Shown: positions 13,011 through 22,785 of the stretch, one piece after another
How the letters are laid out: each line of letters begins with the position of its first letter
Position numbering within the stretch: the stretch's first letter is position 1
Assembly: GCF_024713975.1 (NCBI RefSeq)
Contig: NC_091110.1
Coordinates: 3,659,501 to 3,723,500, forward strand
Direction of reading: 5' to 3'
DNA length: 64,000 nt
Origin: Paralichthys olivaceus
Lineage: Eukaryota; Chordata; Actinopteri; Pleuronectiformes; Paralichthyidae
Position numbers and translations under genes: made by a program
Notes under the pieces: generated by a model
Databases searched by the model: none
What the model was told of the DNA's origin: nothing
What the model saw: only the letters and a program-made list of their open reading frames with translations

Positions 13011-13129
13011 CATGTAAACTCAACATTTCATGTAGGTGCAGGCTACACAAGTAATTACAATATGTTGACTTGAAATATAAATCAAAAGAAATTCAATTCG
13101 CAATCGATCAAATAAATCAGACCAAACTG

Positions 13130-13960
13130 AGGTTGTGGCTCACGGGTCCCCAGGGGTCTGGGCACCCCGAGCCGTCGATCGCAGTGGACCGGGCAGGAGG
13201 AGGATGCTTCTCGGTGTGTGACGTTACCTGAGAGCCCGCCCCGCCCAACCGGTGCAGCCGCACCAAAACAACAAGCACACCCTGGGACTGTCAGCCCTCA
13301 TCCCGCGGCTTCTCCCGCTGTCACCGCTTCGTCCCCCCCACACTGAGGCCGCTGAGCACAAAACACACAACAACCTCCAGAAGAACAACCACAGCGACAC
13401 AACCGAGATCCACTGCTGCAGCGGGCAGACACACGGGAGAGCCCGGGCCCGTGGTGTTGATGCCTGGGCTCTTTTCTCTCCCCACCTACGCTGCCTCCCT
13501 GGAGCCCGTGGGGATAACTTTGTCGGGAGCACTTTTCCCTCACCACCCCGCACATTGGATGTCCGCCTACAGGGATCACACGTGAAGTGTGGCGGCTTCT
13601 CCCGGAGCTTTGAGCCCGATGGAACTTTTACTCTCGGTGCTGTTCAGTGTCGCTTGCTGGAGTACCACAGCTAGCTAGCTCCAGATTAGCACGGCAGAAC
13701 AAACTGGGGGTTTACCGCCGAGGAGCCTGACGCCGTGTTGAGGCGACACTAAAGCAGAATAGAAGCAGCGCCGTGTTTGTGGAGGCTTACTTGGTGTTTA
13801 TGGCGCTGAGCTGGGTCTCAGGGCGGGATGTCGTGGCTTCACTTCCCCGAACCGCTCGTCTCCACTGCCCGACAACATGACGTCAGCCTGGGCTCTAAAA
13901 CGCTGCCTTCACGGACCGGAAACACGAGCGCGGACATCCCAGCATCATCCGAGATTTGAT
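13130..13960 (-). promoter_or_regulatory. clip1: clip1 CpG-rich promoter and noncoding first exon(s)
   Basis: This is the most GC- and CpG-rich stretch between clip1 and hcar. On the minus strand a GTAAGC donor ends a noncoding exon at 13791, and the transcription start is probably near 13850-13950. A perfect CRE palindrome, TGACGTCA, lies at 13878-13885. A second donor-like site, CTCAG|GTAACG, at about 13228 suggests an alternative noncoding first exon inside the island. Long reading frames here are GC-driven and are not genes. Confidence 0.65.
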
Positions 13961-13999
13961 TCGTCATATGTTCAAGTCTCTTCTCGGGAGACCAATCTC

Positions 14000-14270
14000 A
14001 AAGAGACAAAGTGACTTCAGACAACTCATTGGCTTGTTTTTGTTTGTTGTCATTTGAGTCTCTTTATATTTGCATCTTTGTGTATCATTTTGCATCTATT
14101 TGCGTGTCATTGGCAGTTGCATTGATGCTCTGTTGAAGCACAGTCTCAGTTGTCATTTTGCATGTATTTGCAGTTGTTTTTGAGTCTTTATAGTAGTTTT
14201 ATGTTGTGTCAGTAATTTTGCATCCATTTATAACTGATTGAGACTTCTTCTTTCTTTATAGTCATTTGTC
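14000..14270. repeat. degenerate minisatellite (TTTTGCAT..ATTTG units)
   Basis: Imperfect units built on TTTTGCATCTATTTG and GAGTCTTTATAG recur with irregular spacing, a pattern common in fish intergenic DNA. The following 14280-14370 resembles the GC-rich end of an interspersed repeat. Confidence 0.5.
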
Positions 14271-14984
14271 TTTTTAACAAAAAAATGTGAGGCACAAGGG
14301 TTTCGCGGGCCCTGAGTCCCGGTCCCCCATTGGCCCATTCAGTAATACATCTATGTTGGCCATTAAAACATCACTTGTGCTTTCAATATGAATAAAATGG
14401 GACAAAATCCACTGTCTTTGTGTGTGTTTTTCGTTTATGAAAATGTTTATCCAAAGCCAGACGTGCCACCTAGGAGTAAGGATCACAGCAGAGCAGTTGG
14501 AAAATGCATAACAACAAGTTCATTGCTTGTTCTGTACGTGTTCGTCATGTTACTGCACAAATATCAAAGAAGGTTAAATCTGTCCAAATAGAAACTCTTC
14601 GGGTTTGTCTGTAAAAATGGAGTGTGGACTAAAATCTCCTGATCTCTTTCAGAGGTTTTACAGAAACCATTCAAACCAGATTAAAGCTTCTGATATTTCT
14701 TAGGAAGGTGCTTCTTTATCTAATTGGATTATGAATTTCACACTAAATGAAAACCCACAATAATAAAGTTGAACCAAAGCTCATATAGTATGATGTGTCA
14801 GTAGACTGACTCAGTCAAGTATGTTATAAAGTTGGAACATTTCAAGTATACATCTCGTTTGTCCAACCCATTCATCTGTTGAGTAATAGGGGAAGAATAG
14901 AAAAAAAGGACATTTTGAATAAAAATGACTAACTTTGGACAACATGCAAACACGATTTAACTTATTTAGTCATGGCAGTCCTGG

Positions 14985-15225
14985 GTTATTGGTTTGGTTT
15001 GGCAAACCCTGATTCCTGTTCCTGTATATTTGTTAGGGGACGGAACTCCATACCAAATATATCAAAATGTGCATTTATAGTTTTATTATTATAGTGAGTT
15101 TAATTGATGACCCATTGAAAAGACTAGGTAGATAAAATGGTAGAAATAGCATCCACTGTTAGTGTAGGCTAACTAGATAAAAAGATGGGTTTGTAGATTG
15201 GGATCTCTTGGGAACTTTTTAGCGA
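14985..15225. repeat. diverged repeat pair, member 2
   Basis: This is the partner of 12810-13010 in the same orientation. Matching blocks are separated by small insertions, so the duplication is old. Confidence 0.5.
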
Positions 15226-15907
15226 AGATTTCAACAGAGGACAAAATGTAGCACTAAATATTTTTAATTGATGCCTCAATTTCTCACCACTGTTATTAAG
15301 TATTGTTGGTGGGTCTGTGTCCATGTAATCATGTGGAGACTTTTCTGTCACCATGTGTCCAATATTTCTATGCAAATAATCAAAATCCTATTTGCATAAT
15401 GATATACACAGTCTCTTTATTCTGGACAGCCAACACAACAAGACCAACAGGAATATGGAAAAATAAAGTGCTATGTTTGCCTACTGTTTAATTTATTTAT
15501 TGAAAACAATACAGAATATGTACAGAATAAAATGTGCGGACTGACAATATTTGCAATTTCATAAGGTTGTATTACAGTATATGCTCTTTCCTTGTTGATT
15601 CACAAACTAACCTGTTGAGTGTGTGTTCCTCCACAGTTTACTGATGATTCACTGAAGAAATCTAAACATGCCTCTGGCTGTTCAACTGATTTATACTGTA
15701 AATATTATTTTCCTGGCAGATACCCAGGTTTTGCTATTTAAAGTAGAAGAGACTGAACAAGGAAAGGAGTTTGTTAACTACCTTAACATACAACAGAATA
15801 TCTCACTTAACATTAAATGTTTTATTAAAGCTATATGTGCATTATGCTTTCATAAAGAATGATACAATTCCCTGCAATGTAAGAAAGGAACATAACAGCA
15901 CCTGGCT

Positions 15908-16915
15908 TCACAGCCTTCTACCTTCAATGGAGGAAATGTTGTTCTCAGGAGAATCTGTCTGATCTGTATTGTGACTTCGTCTCAGCAGTTTGTTCAGGAT
16001 CTTCTTGAAGGCGTCACTACTGGCTGGGCTCGAGAAATAATACACCAGAGGGTTGAGGACGCTGTTGAAGTAAGTTAAACACACCGACGTGTAGAATGCC
16101 AGGTTGGCTTCTTCAAAATATTTGCACTCGTCATACCAAACCTTGAGGATCCATACAGTGATACGGGATATAGTGCTGGGAAAGAAACACAAAATAAAGA
16201 TCAACGCCACAGCCAACACGAACTGAACAGCTCGCTTGATTTTCCCCTCTCTGTCCACAGTCCTGCTTTTCAGCTGCCAAGTGATTCTGATTGTGCAGAA
16301 GGCGACGATTACAGTCGGCAGGAAGAACTCGATGACATAGAAAGTATTGTGCCAGGTGGCGAGGGGGCCGTAGCCCATGCATATGTTGAAACTCTCACAC
16401 TGTGTTCCATTGTTATTGTAGAAGAAGTGCTTATCTGCAAGAAGGTTACCAGTTGCAAGAAATATCAGACACCAGAGGCCGACAGAAACCCAGAGAGCAT
16501 AGCCCAGGCCCATTCGGTTGATCTTGTTCATTGGGTGGACGATCTTGAAGTATCGATCAACAGCCACGGCAGTGAGGAAGAAGATCCCTGCTGCACGGTT
16601 GGCTGCCAGCAGAAAGAGTAGGATACGACACGGGACATCGCCATACAGCCATTTTTTTCCACGAATGTAGTAGTCTGCTCTGAAGGGCAGGCAGAACAGC
16701 ACAATGGAGTCAGCAACAGCCAGGTGAGTCAGATACACAGAGTTGGGCTTCCATGTGTCCATGTGAAAGATGAACATCCACAGTGTAACAAAGTTCCCAG
16801 TGAGTCCAAACATGAACTCCAGGATCAGAATTGGAGGCAAAAACTGGTCCAGGGTGGGAGACTCGAAGGCGCAGCACTTCTCATCCAGTGTAAGATTCAT
16901 TGCTGAAACGGCCAC
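15908..16915 (-). CDS. hydroxycarboxylic acid receptor-like GPCR, copy 1
   Basis: This is an intact single-exon class A GPCR of 335 residues. Related mammalian receptors HCAR1-3 couple to Gi and sense lactate, 3-hydroxybutyrate/niacin or 3-hydroxyoctanoate. Visible hallmarks are seven hydrophobic segments, an N-terminal NLT glycosylation sequon at residue 7, and a TM3 Arg107 in AANRAAG that matches the carboxylate-binding Arg of HCAR1/2. Also present are VDRYF (DRY at 120-122), Cys96 and Cys173 for the conserved disulfide, CFFP in TM6 (243-246), and NPLVYY in TM7. Position next to denr and ccdc62 matches the mammalian HCAR locus. The start may be Met6 rather than Met1, because MNLTLDEKCC aligns better with HCAR2 and a TTTCAG acceptor-like site lies just before it. 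The specific ligand cannot be assigned. Candidate polyadenylation signals (AATAAA on the minus strand) lie at 15821-15826 and near 15490. Confidence 0.93.
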   Translation of the reverse strand: MAVSAMNLTLDEKCCAFESPTLDQFLPPILILEFMFGLTGNFVTLWMFIFHMDTWKPNSVYLTHLAVADSIVLFCLPFRADYYIRGKKWLYGDVPCRILLFLLAANRAAGIFFLTAVAVDRYFKIVHPMNKINRMGLGYALWVSVGLWCLIFLATGNLLADKHFFYNNNGTQCESFNICMGYGPLATWHNTFYVIEFFLPTVIVAFCTIRITWQLKSRTVDREGKIKRAVQFVLAVALIFILCFFPSTISRITVWILKVWYDECKYFEEANLAFYTSVCLTYFNSVLNPLVYYFSSPASSDAFKKILNKLLRRSHNTDQTDSPENNISSIEGRRL

Positions 16916-17572
16916 TGAAACACTACACCAACCTGCTGCTGTTTATGGTGTCAAAACCGATATACTGTACCAGGTGACTTCTTTGGTAGGGAATCATGTT
17001 TGCATTTACACAAATGATTCTCAGACAATTCATGAGTGTAAGGAACGTCTGTGCCTTATATGTTATGTTTGGGGAAATGGTACTGACGGAAAGGAGCACA
17101 GCAGCAATTGTAAATGTTATCTGTCTGGGGATTGTGTCTTCATTATAAAACTATTATGTAGCAGAATAGGTGCACACATGGGTATCGAGTAGGATTAAAG
17201 AAAACAAGTGCCCTGTGGCTGAGGAAAAGCAAGTGGCTGCAACAACATAACTACAAAGTGTACATAAACATCACAACTCTGGAGAAAACCTTTTGAAAAT
17301 CAGACACTTTGAAATAAATAACAAATTTGGAAAAAAGAGAAGTACATGTGAGAGAGACTGAAATTTATTAGCCTACAGTTGCTTGAGTGAAGAACATTAT
17401 GGGAGGAAGTCATGCCACACCACACCTTTGGCAAATGAGAGAAAGTGGCCATTAACTAAAAAAATGCCGGGTGAGTGGCCAAGTCCGCAGCTTTTTATGT
17501 ACAGTAAATAAAAGAGGTATAAAATGACTTAATGTGTACATTTGGCCAGGTTGTCGCTGTTACAGGTCGCAT

Positions 17573-17890
17573 CCAACTGGATACCTCTCCCCTCACCTTC
17601 CAGGTGGGTAGGAGAACCTACAGAGGGCTTAAGGTGACGTAAAAGAAAAAGTCCCTCTCTAAAGACAGGATTGTGTTGTTGTTCTGTACTACTGTAGAAC
17701 AATAATGGTGCAACCTGGTGGACTCTAAGAAAACCAGTTCCACATGAAGATATAAGGGCTCATTCAATAGTTAGGAAAATACAACCATCATTAGTGTAAG
17801 GGGATTAGACACTAATGAAAACATCAGTATGAATATTTGATTCCATTTCTGACAGTGAATCTTTCTAAATCCTTCACACTGATCCTTTAA
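17573..17890. mobile_element. MITE-like element remnant in hcar unit 1
   Basis: This is a 5'-truncated copy of the short element described at 22896-23147. It lacks the left terminus because of the deletion junction, and keeps the right terminus CTAAATCCTTCACACTGATCC. Confidence 0.6.
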
Positions 17891-18537
17891 ATGCTGTAAA
17901 AGGTAACAGGATAAAATGCGATCCTTGATAAAAAGCTCATATGCCTGAAATTAACGCTGTTTGGAGACTTTTCTGTCACCGTGTGTCCAATGTTTCTATG
18001 CAAAATTAATCAAAATCCTATTTGCATAATGATATACACAATCTCTTTATTCTGGACAGCCAACAAGACAAGACCAAAAGGAATATGGCAAATTAAAGTG
18101 CTATGTTTGCCTACTGTTTAATTTATTTATTGAAAACAATACAGAATATGTACAGAATAAAATGTGCAGACTGACAATATTTGCAATTTCATAAGGTTGT
18201 ATTACAGTATATGCTCTTTCTTTGTTGATTCACAAACTAACCTGTTGAGTGTGTGTTCCTCCACAGTTTACTGATGATTCACTGAAGAAATCTAAACATG
18301 CCTCTGGCTGATCAACTGATTTATACTGTAAATATTATTTTCCTGGCAGATACCCAGGTTTTGCTATTTAAAGTAGAAGTGACTGAACAAGGAAAGGAGT
18401 TTGTTAACTACCTTAACATACAACAGAATATCTCACTTAACATTAAATGTTTTATTTAAGCTATATGTGCGTTATGCTTTCATAAAGAATGATACAATTC
18501 CCTGCAATGTAAGAAAGGAACATAACAGCACCTGGCT

Positions 18538-19545
18538 TCACAGCCTTCTACCTTCAATGGAGGAAATGTTGTTCTCAGGAGAATCTGTCTGATCTGTATC
18601 GTGACTTCGTCTCAGTAGTTTGTTCAGGATCTTCTTGAAGGCGTCACTACTGGCTGGGCTCGAGAAATAATACAACACAGGGTTGAGGACGCTGTTGAAG
18701 TAAGTTAAACACACCGACGTGTAGAATGCCAGGTTGGCTTCTTCAAAATATTTGCACTCATCATACCAAACCTTGAGGATCCATACAGCGATACGGGATA
18801 TAGTGCTGGGAAAGAAACACAAAATAAAGATCAACGCCACAGCCAACACGAACTGAACAGCTCGCTTGATTTTCCCCTCTCTGTCCACAGTCCTGCTTTT
18901 CAGCTGCCAAGTGATTCTGATTGTGCAGAAGGCGACGATTACAGTCGGCAGGAAGAACTGGATGACATAGAAAGTATTGTGCCAGGTGACAAGGGGGCCG
19001 AAGCCCATGCATATGTTGAAACTCTCACACTGTGTTCGGTTGTTATTGTAGAAGAAGTGCTTATCTGCAAGAAGGTTACCAGTTGCAAGAAATATCAGAC
19101 ACCAGAGGCCGACAGAAACCCAGAGAGCATAGCCCAGGCCCATTCGGTTGATCTTGTTCATTGGGTGGACGATCTTGAAGTATCGATCAACAGCCACGGC
19201 AGTGAGGAAGAAGATCCCTGCTGCACGGTTGGCTGCCAGCAGAAAGAGTAGGATACGACACGGGACATCGCCATACAGCCAGTTCTTTCCACGAATGTAG
19301 TAGTCTGCTCTGAAGGGCAGGCAGAACAGCACAATGGAGTCAGCAACAGCCAGGTGAGTCAGATACACAGAGTTGGGCTTCCATGTGTCCATGTGAAAGA
19401 TGAACATCCACAGCGCGACAAAGTTCCCAGTGAGTCCAAACATGAACTCCAGGATCAGAATTGGAGGCAAAAACTGGTCCAGGGTGGGAGACTCGAAGGC
19501 GCAGCACTTCTCATCCAGTGTAAGATTCATTGCTGAAATGGCCAC
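18538..19545 (-). CDS. hydroxycarboxylic acid receptor-like GPCR, copy 2
   Basis: This is an intact 335-residue single-exon receptor differing from copy 1 at about 11 residues, including T44A, K88N, G170R, Y182F, A186V, E196Q, T253A, and NPLVYY changed to NPVLYY. TM3 Arg107, DRY, Cys96/Cys173 and CFFP are retained, so it should fold and signal like copy 1. The second extracellular loop still holds an N-glycosylation sequon (NRT). E196Q lies at the extracellular side of TM5 and could alter charge near the ligand entrance; that is inference. The flanks are duplicated along with the gene. Confidence 0.93.
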   Translation of the reverse strand: MAISAMNLTLDEKCCAFESPTLDQFLPPILILEFMFGLTGNFVALWMFIFHMDTWKPNSVYLTHLAVADSIVLFCLPFRADYYIRGKNWLYGDVPCRILLFLLAANRAAGIFFLTAVAVDRYFKIVHPMNKINRMGLGYALWVSVGLWCLIFLATGNLLADKHFFYNNNRTQCESFNICMGFGPLVTWHNTFYVIQFFLPTVIVAFCTIRITWQLKSRTVDREGKIKRAVQFVLAVALIFILCFFPSTISRIAVWILKVWYDECKYFEEANLAFYTSVCLTYFNSVLNPVLYYFSSPASSDAFKKILNKLLRRSHDTDQTDSPENNISSIEGRRL

Positions 19546-20130
19546 TGAAACACTACACCAACCTGCTGCTGTTTATAGTGTCAAAACTGATATACTGTAC
19601 TAGGTGACTTCTTTGGTAGGGAATCATGTTTGCATTTACACAAATGATTGTCAGACAATTCATGAGTGAAAGGAACGTCTGTGCGTTGTATGTTATGATT
19701 GGGGAAGTGGTACTGATGCAAAGGAGCACGGCAGAAATTGTAAGTGTTATCTGTCTGGGGATTGTGCCTTCATTATAAAACTATTATGTAGCAGAATAGG
19801 TGCACACATGGGTATCGAGTAGGATTAAAGAAAAACAAGTGCCCTGTGGCTGAGGAAAAGCAAGTGGCTGCAACAACATAACTACAAAGTGTACATAAAC
19901 ATCACAACTCTGGAGAAAACCTTTTGAAAATCAGACACTTTGAAATAAATGACAAATTTGGAAAAAAGACGTGAGAAGTAGCGGTGAGAGAGACTGAAAT
20001 TTATTAGCCTACAGTTGCTTGAGTGAAGAACATTATGGGAGGAAGTCACGCCAGACCACACCTTTGGCAAATGATAGAAAGTGGCTATTAACTCAAAAGA
20101 TGCCGGGTGAGTAGCATTACAGGTCACATC

Positions 20131-20447
20131 CAACTGGATACCTCTCCCCTCACCTTCCAGGTGGGTAGGAGAACCTACAGAGGGCTTAAGGTGACGTAAA
20201 AGAAAAAGTCCCTCTCTAAAGACAGGATTGTGTTGTTGTTCTGTACTACTGTAGAAAAATAATGGTGCAACCTGGTGGACTCTAAGAAAACCAGTTCCAC
20301 ATGAAGATATAAGGGCTCATTCAATAGTAAGGAAAATACAACCATCATTAGTGTAAGGGGATTAGACACTAATAAAAAAATCAGTATGAATATTTTATTC
20401 CATTTCTGACAGTGAATCTTTCTAAATCCTTCACACTGATCCTTTAA
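20131..20447. mobile_element. MITE-like element remnant in hcar unit 2
   Basis: It has the same truncation and internal sequence as the unit 1 copy, so it was carried along by the tandem duplication rather than inserted anew. Confidence 0.6.
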
Positions 20448-21094
20448 ATGCTGTAAAAGGCAACAGGATAAAATGCGATCCTTGATAAAAAGCTCATATG
20501 CCTGAAATTAACACTGTTTGGAGACTTTTCTGTCACCGTGTGTCCAATGTTTCTATGCAAAATTAATCAAAATCCTATTTGCATAATGATATACACAATC
20601 TCTTTATTCTGGACAGCCAACAAGACAAGACCAAAAGGAATATGGCAAATTAAAGTGCTATGTTTGCCTACTGTTTAATTTATTTATTGAAAACAATACA
20701 GAATATGTACAGAATAAAATGTGCAGACTGACAATATTTGCAATTTCATAAGGTTGTATTACAGTATATGCTCTTTCCTTGTTGATTCACAAACTAACCT
20801 GTTGAGTATGTGTTCCTCCACAGTTTACTGATGATTCACTGAATAAATCTAAACATGCCTCTGGCTGATCAACTGATTTATACTGTAAATATTATTTTCC
20901 TGGCAGATACCCAGGTTTTGCTATTTAAAGTAGAAGTGACTGAACAAGGAAAGGAGTTTGTTAACTACCTTAACATACAACAGAATATCTCACTTAACAT
21001 TAAATGTTTTATTTAAGCTATATGTGCGTTATGCTTTCATAAAGAATGATACAATTCCCTGCAATGTAAGAAAGGAACATAACAGCACCTGGCT

Positions 21095-22102
21095 TCACAG
21101 CCTTCTACCTTCAATGGAGGAAATGTCGTTCTCAGTAGAATCTGTCTGATCTGTATTGTGACTTCGTCTCAGCAGTTTGTTCAGGATCTTCTTGAAGGCG
21201 CCACTAAAGGCTGGGCTCGAGAAATAATACACCACAGGGTTGAGGACGCTGTTGAAGTAAGTGAAACACACCGACGTGTAGAATGCCAGGTTGGCTTCTT
21301 CAAAATATTTGCACTCATCATACCACAGCTTAAGGATCCATACAGCGATACGGGATATAGTGCTGGGAAAGAAACACAAAATAAAGATCAACGCCACAGC
21401 CAACACGAACTGAACAGCTCGCTTGATTTTCCCCTTTTTGTCCAGAGTCCTGCTTTTCAGCTGCCAAGTGATTCTGATTGTGCAGAAGGCGACGATTACA
21501 GTCGGCAGGAAGAACTGGATGACATAGAAAGTATTGTGCCAGGTGGCGAGAGGGCTGAAGCCCATGCATATGTTGAAACTCTCACACTGTGTTCGGTTGT
21601 TATTGTAGAAGAAGTGCTTATCTGCAAGAAGGTAACCAGTTGCAAGAAATATCAGACACCAGAGGCCGACAGAAACCCAGAGAGCATAGCCCAGGCCCAT
21701 TCGGTTGATCTTGTTCATTGGGTGGACGATCTTGAAGTATCGATCAACAGCCACGGCAGTGAGGAAGAAGATCCCTGCTGCACGGTTGGCTGCCAGCAGA
21801 AAGAGTAGGATACGACACGGGACATCGCCATACAGCCAGTTCTTTCCACGCCTGTAGTAGTCTGCTCTGAAGGGCAGGCAGAACAGCACAATGGAGTCAG
21901 CAACAGCCAGATGAGTCAGATACACAGAGTTGGGCTTCCATGTGTCCATGTGAAAGATGAACATCCACAGCGCAACAAAGTTTCCAATGAGTCCAAACAT
22001 GAACTCCAGGATCAGAATTGGAGGCAAAAACTGGTCCAGGGTGGGAGACTCGAAGGCGCAGCACTTCTCATCCAGTGTAAGATTCATTGCTGAAACGGCC
22101 AC
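21095..22102 (-). CDS. hydroxycarboxylic acid receptor-like GPCR, copy 3
   Basis: This is an intact 335-residue copy and the most diverged of the three, with about 18 differences from copy 2. They include T39I, I84R, N157Y, G183S, R222K/E223K in the third intracellular loop, V259L, S299F and D301G. All GPCR hallmarks remain: TM3 Arg107, DRY, CFFP, NPVVYY. The start codon lies 684 bp from the denr stop codon, so the denr 3' UTR probably overlaps this gene's promoter. I84R adds a positive charge in the first extracellular loop. Whether this copy is expressed or has a distinct ligand cannot be read from sequence. Confidence 0.93.
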   Translation of the reverse strand: MAVSAMNLTLDEKCCAFESPTLDQFLPPILILEFMFGLIGNFVALWMFIFHMDTWKPNSVYLTHLAVADSIVLFCLPFRADYYRRGKNWLYGDVPCRILLFLLAANRAAGIFFLTAVAVDRYFKIVHPMNKINRMGLGYALWVSVGLWCLIFLATGYLLADKHFFYNNNRTQCESFNICMGFSPLATWHNTFYVIQFFLPTVIVAFCTIRITWQLKSRTLDKKGKIKRAVQFVLAVALIFILCFFPSTISRIAVWILKLWYDECKYFEEANLAFYTSVCFTYFNSVLNPVVYYFSSPAFSGAFKKILNKLLRRSHNTDQTDSTENDISSIEGRRL

Positions 22103-22785
22103 TGAAACACTACACCAACCTGCTGCTCTTTATAGTGTAAACACTGATAGGCTGCACCAGGTGACTTCTTTGGTAGGGAATCATGTTTGCGTTCACACAA
22201 ATGATTCTAAGACAAACATCTTAATTCGTGAGTGAAAGGAACATCTGTGCAATGTGTGTTATCTTTGGGGAAGTGGTACTGACGCAAAGGAGCACGGCAG
22301 CAATTGTAAATGTTATCTGTCTGGGGATTGTGTCTTCATTATAAAACTATTATGTAGCAGAATAGGTGCACACATGGGTATCGAGTAGGATTAAAGAAAA
22401 ACAAGTGCCCTGTGGCTGAGGAAAAGCAAGTGGCTGCAACAACATAACTACAAAGTGTACATAAACATCACAACTCTGGAGAAAACCTTTTGAAAATCAG
22501 ACACTTTTGGAAAAAAGACGTGAGAAGTAGCGGTGAGAGAGACTGAAATTTATTAGCCTACAGTTGCTTGAGTGAAGAACATTTGGGGAGGAAGTCACGC
22601 CAGACCACACCTTTGGCAAACGAGAGAAAGTGGCTATTAACTAAAAAAATGCCAGGTGAGTGGCCAAGTCCGCAGCTTTTTATGTACAGTAAATAAAAGA
22701 GGTATAAAATGACTTAATGTGTACATTTGGCCAGGTTGTCGCTGTTACAGGTCACATCCATTTTTTCAAAGTGCATATTTGGTCT

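Larger units (their letters stand above)
13961..15333. other. intergenic region between clip1 and the hcar cluster
   Basis: No gene is recognised. It holds a degenerate minisatellite (about 14000-14270), a repeat-like end at 14280-14370, the second member of a diverged repeat pair (14985-15225), and otherwise AT-rich sequence. The human neighbours ZCCHC8, RSRC2 and KNTC1 are not detectable here. Confidence 0.7.
15334..17961. repeat. tandem hcar unit 1 (about 2.63 kb)
   Basis: This is the first of three direct tandem units. It begins TGGAGACTTTTCTGTCACC and ends near TATGCCTGAAATTA. It carries one hcar gene, its flanks and a MITE-derived segment at about 17573-17890. The denr terminal exon present in unit 3 is missing. 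The deletion junction is at about 17570, where GTCGCATC joins CAACTGG. Confidence 0.9.
17962..20518. repeat. tandem hcar unit 2 (about 2.56 kb)
   Basis: This is the middle unit and is near-identical to unit 1. It shares the same deletion junction that removed the denr exon segment (about 20130). It also has a private loss of about 70 bp just before it, where GGGTGAGTAGC joins ATTACAGG. The boundary with unit 3 reads CCTGAAATTAACACTGTT. Confidence 0.9.

Noticed and set aside
13252-13674. 140-codon plus-strand frame and overlapping minus-strand frames
   Set aside because: They sit in the GC-rich clip1 promoter where stops are rare, with no family resemblance.
21158-21808. 216-codon plus-strand frame across hcar copy 3
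   Set aside because: It is the reverse-strand shadow of the receptor, with shorter versions in the other two copies, and has no recognisable domain.
15908-22102. Identification as chemokine, P2Y or OXER1/GPR31 receptors
   Set aside because: The TM3 Arg in ANRAAG, the CFFP motif, HCAR-like N-terminal Cys pair and position beside denr and ccdc62 fit HCAR better. OXER1/GPR31 remain the nearest alternatives.
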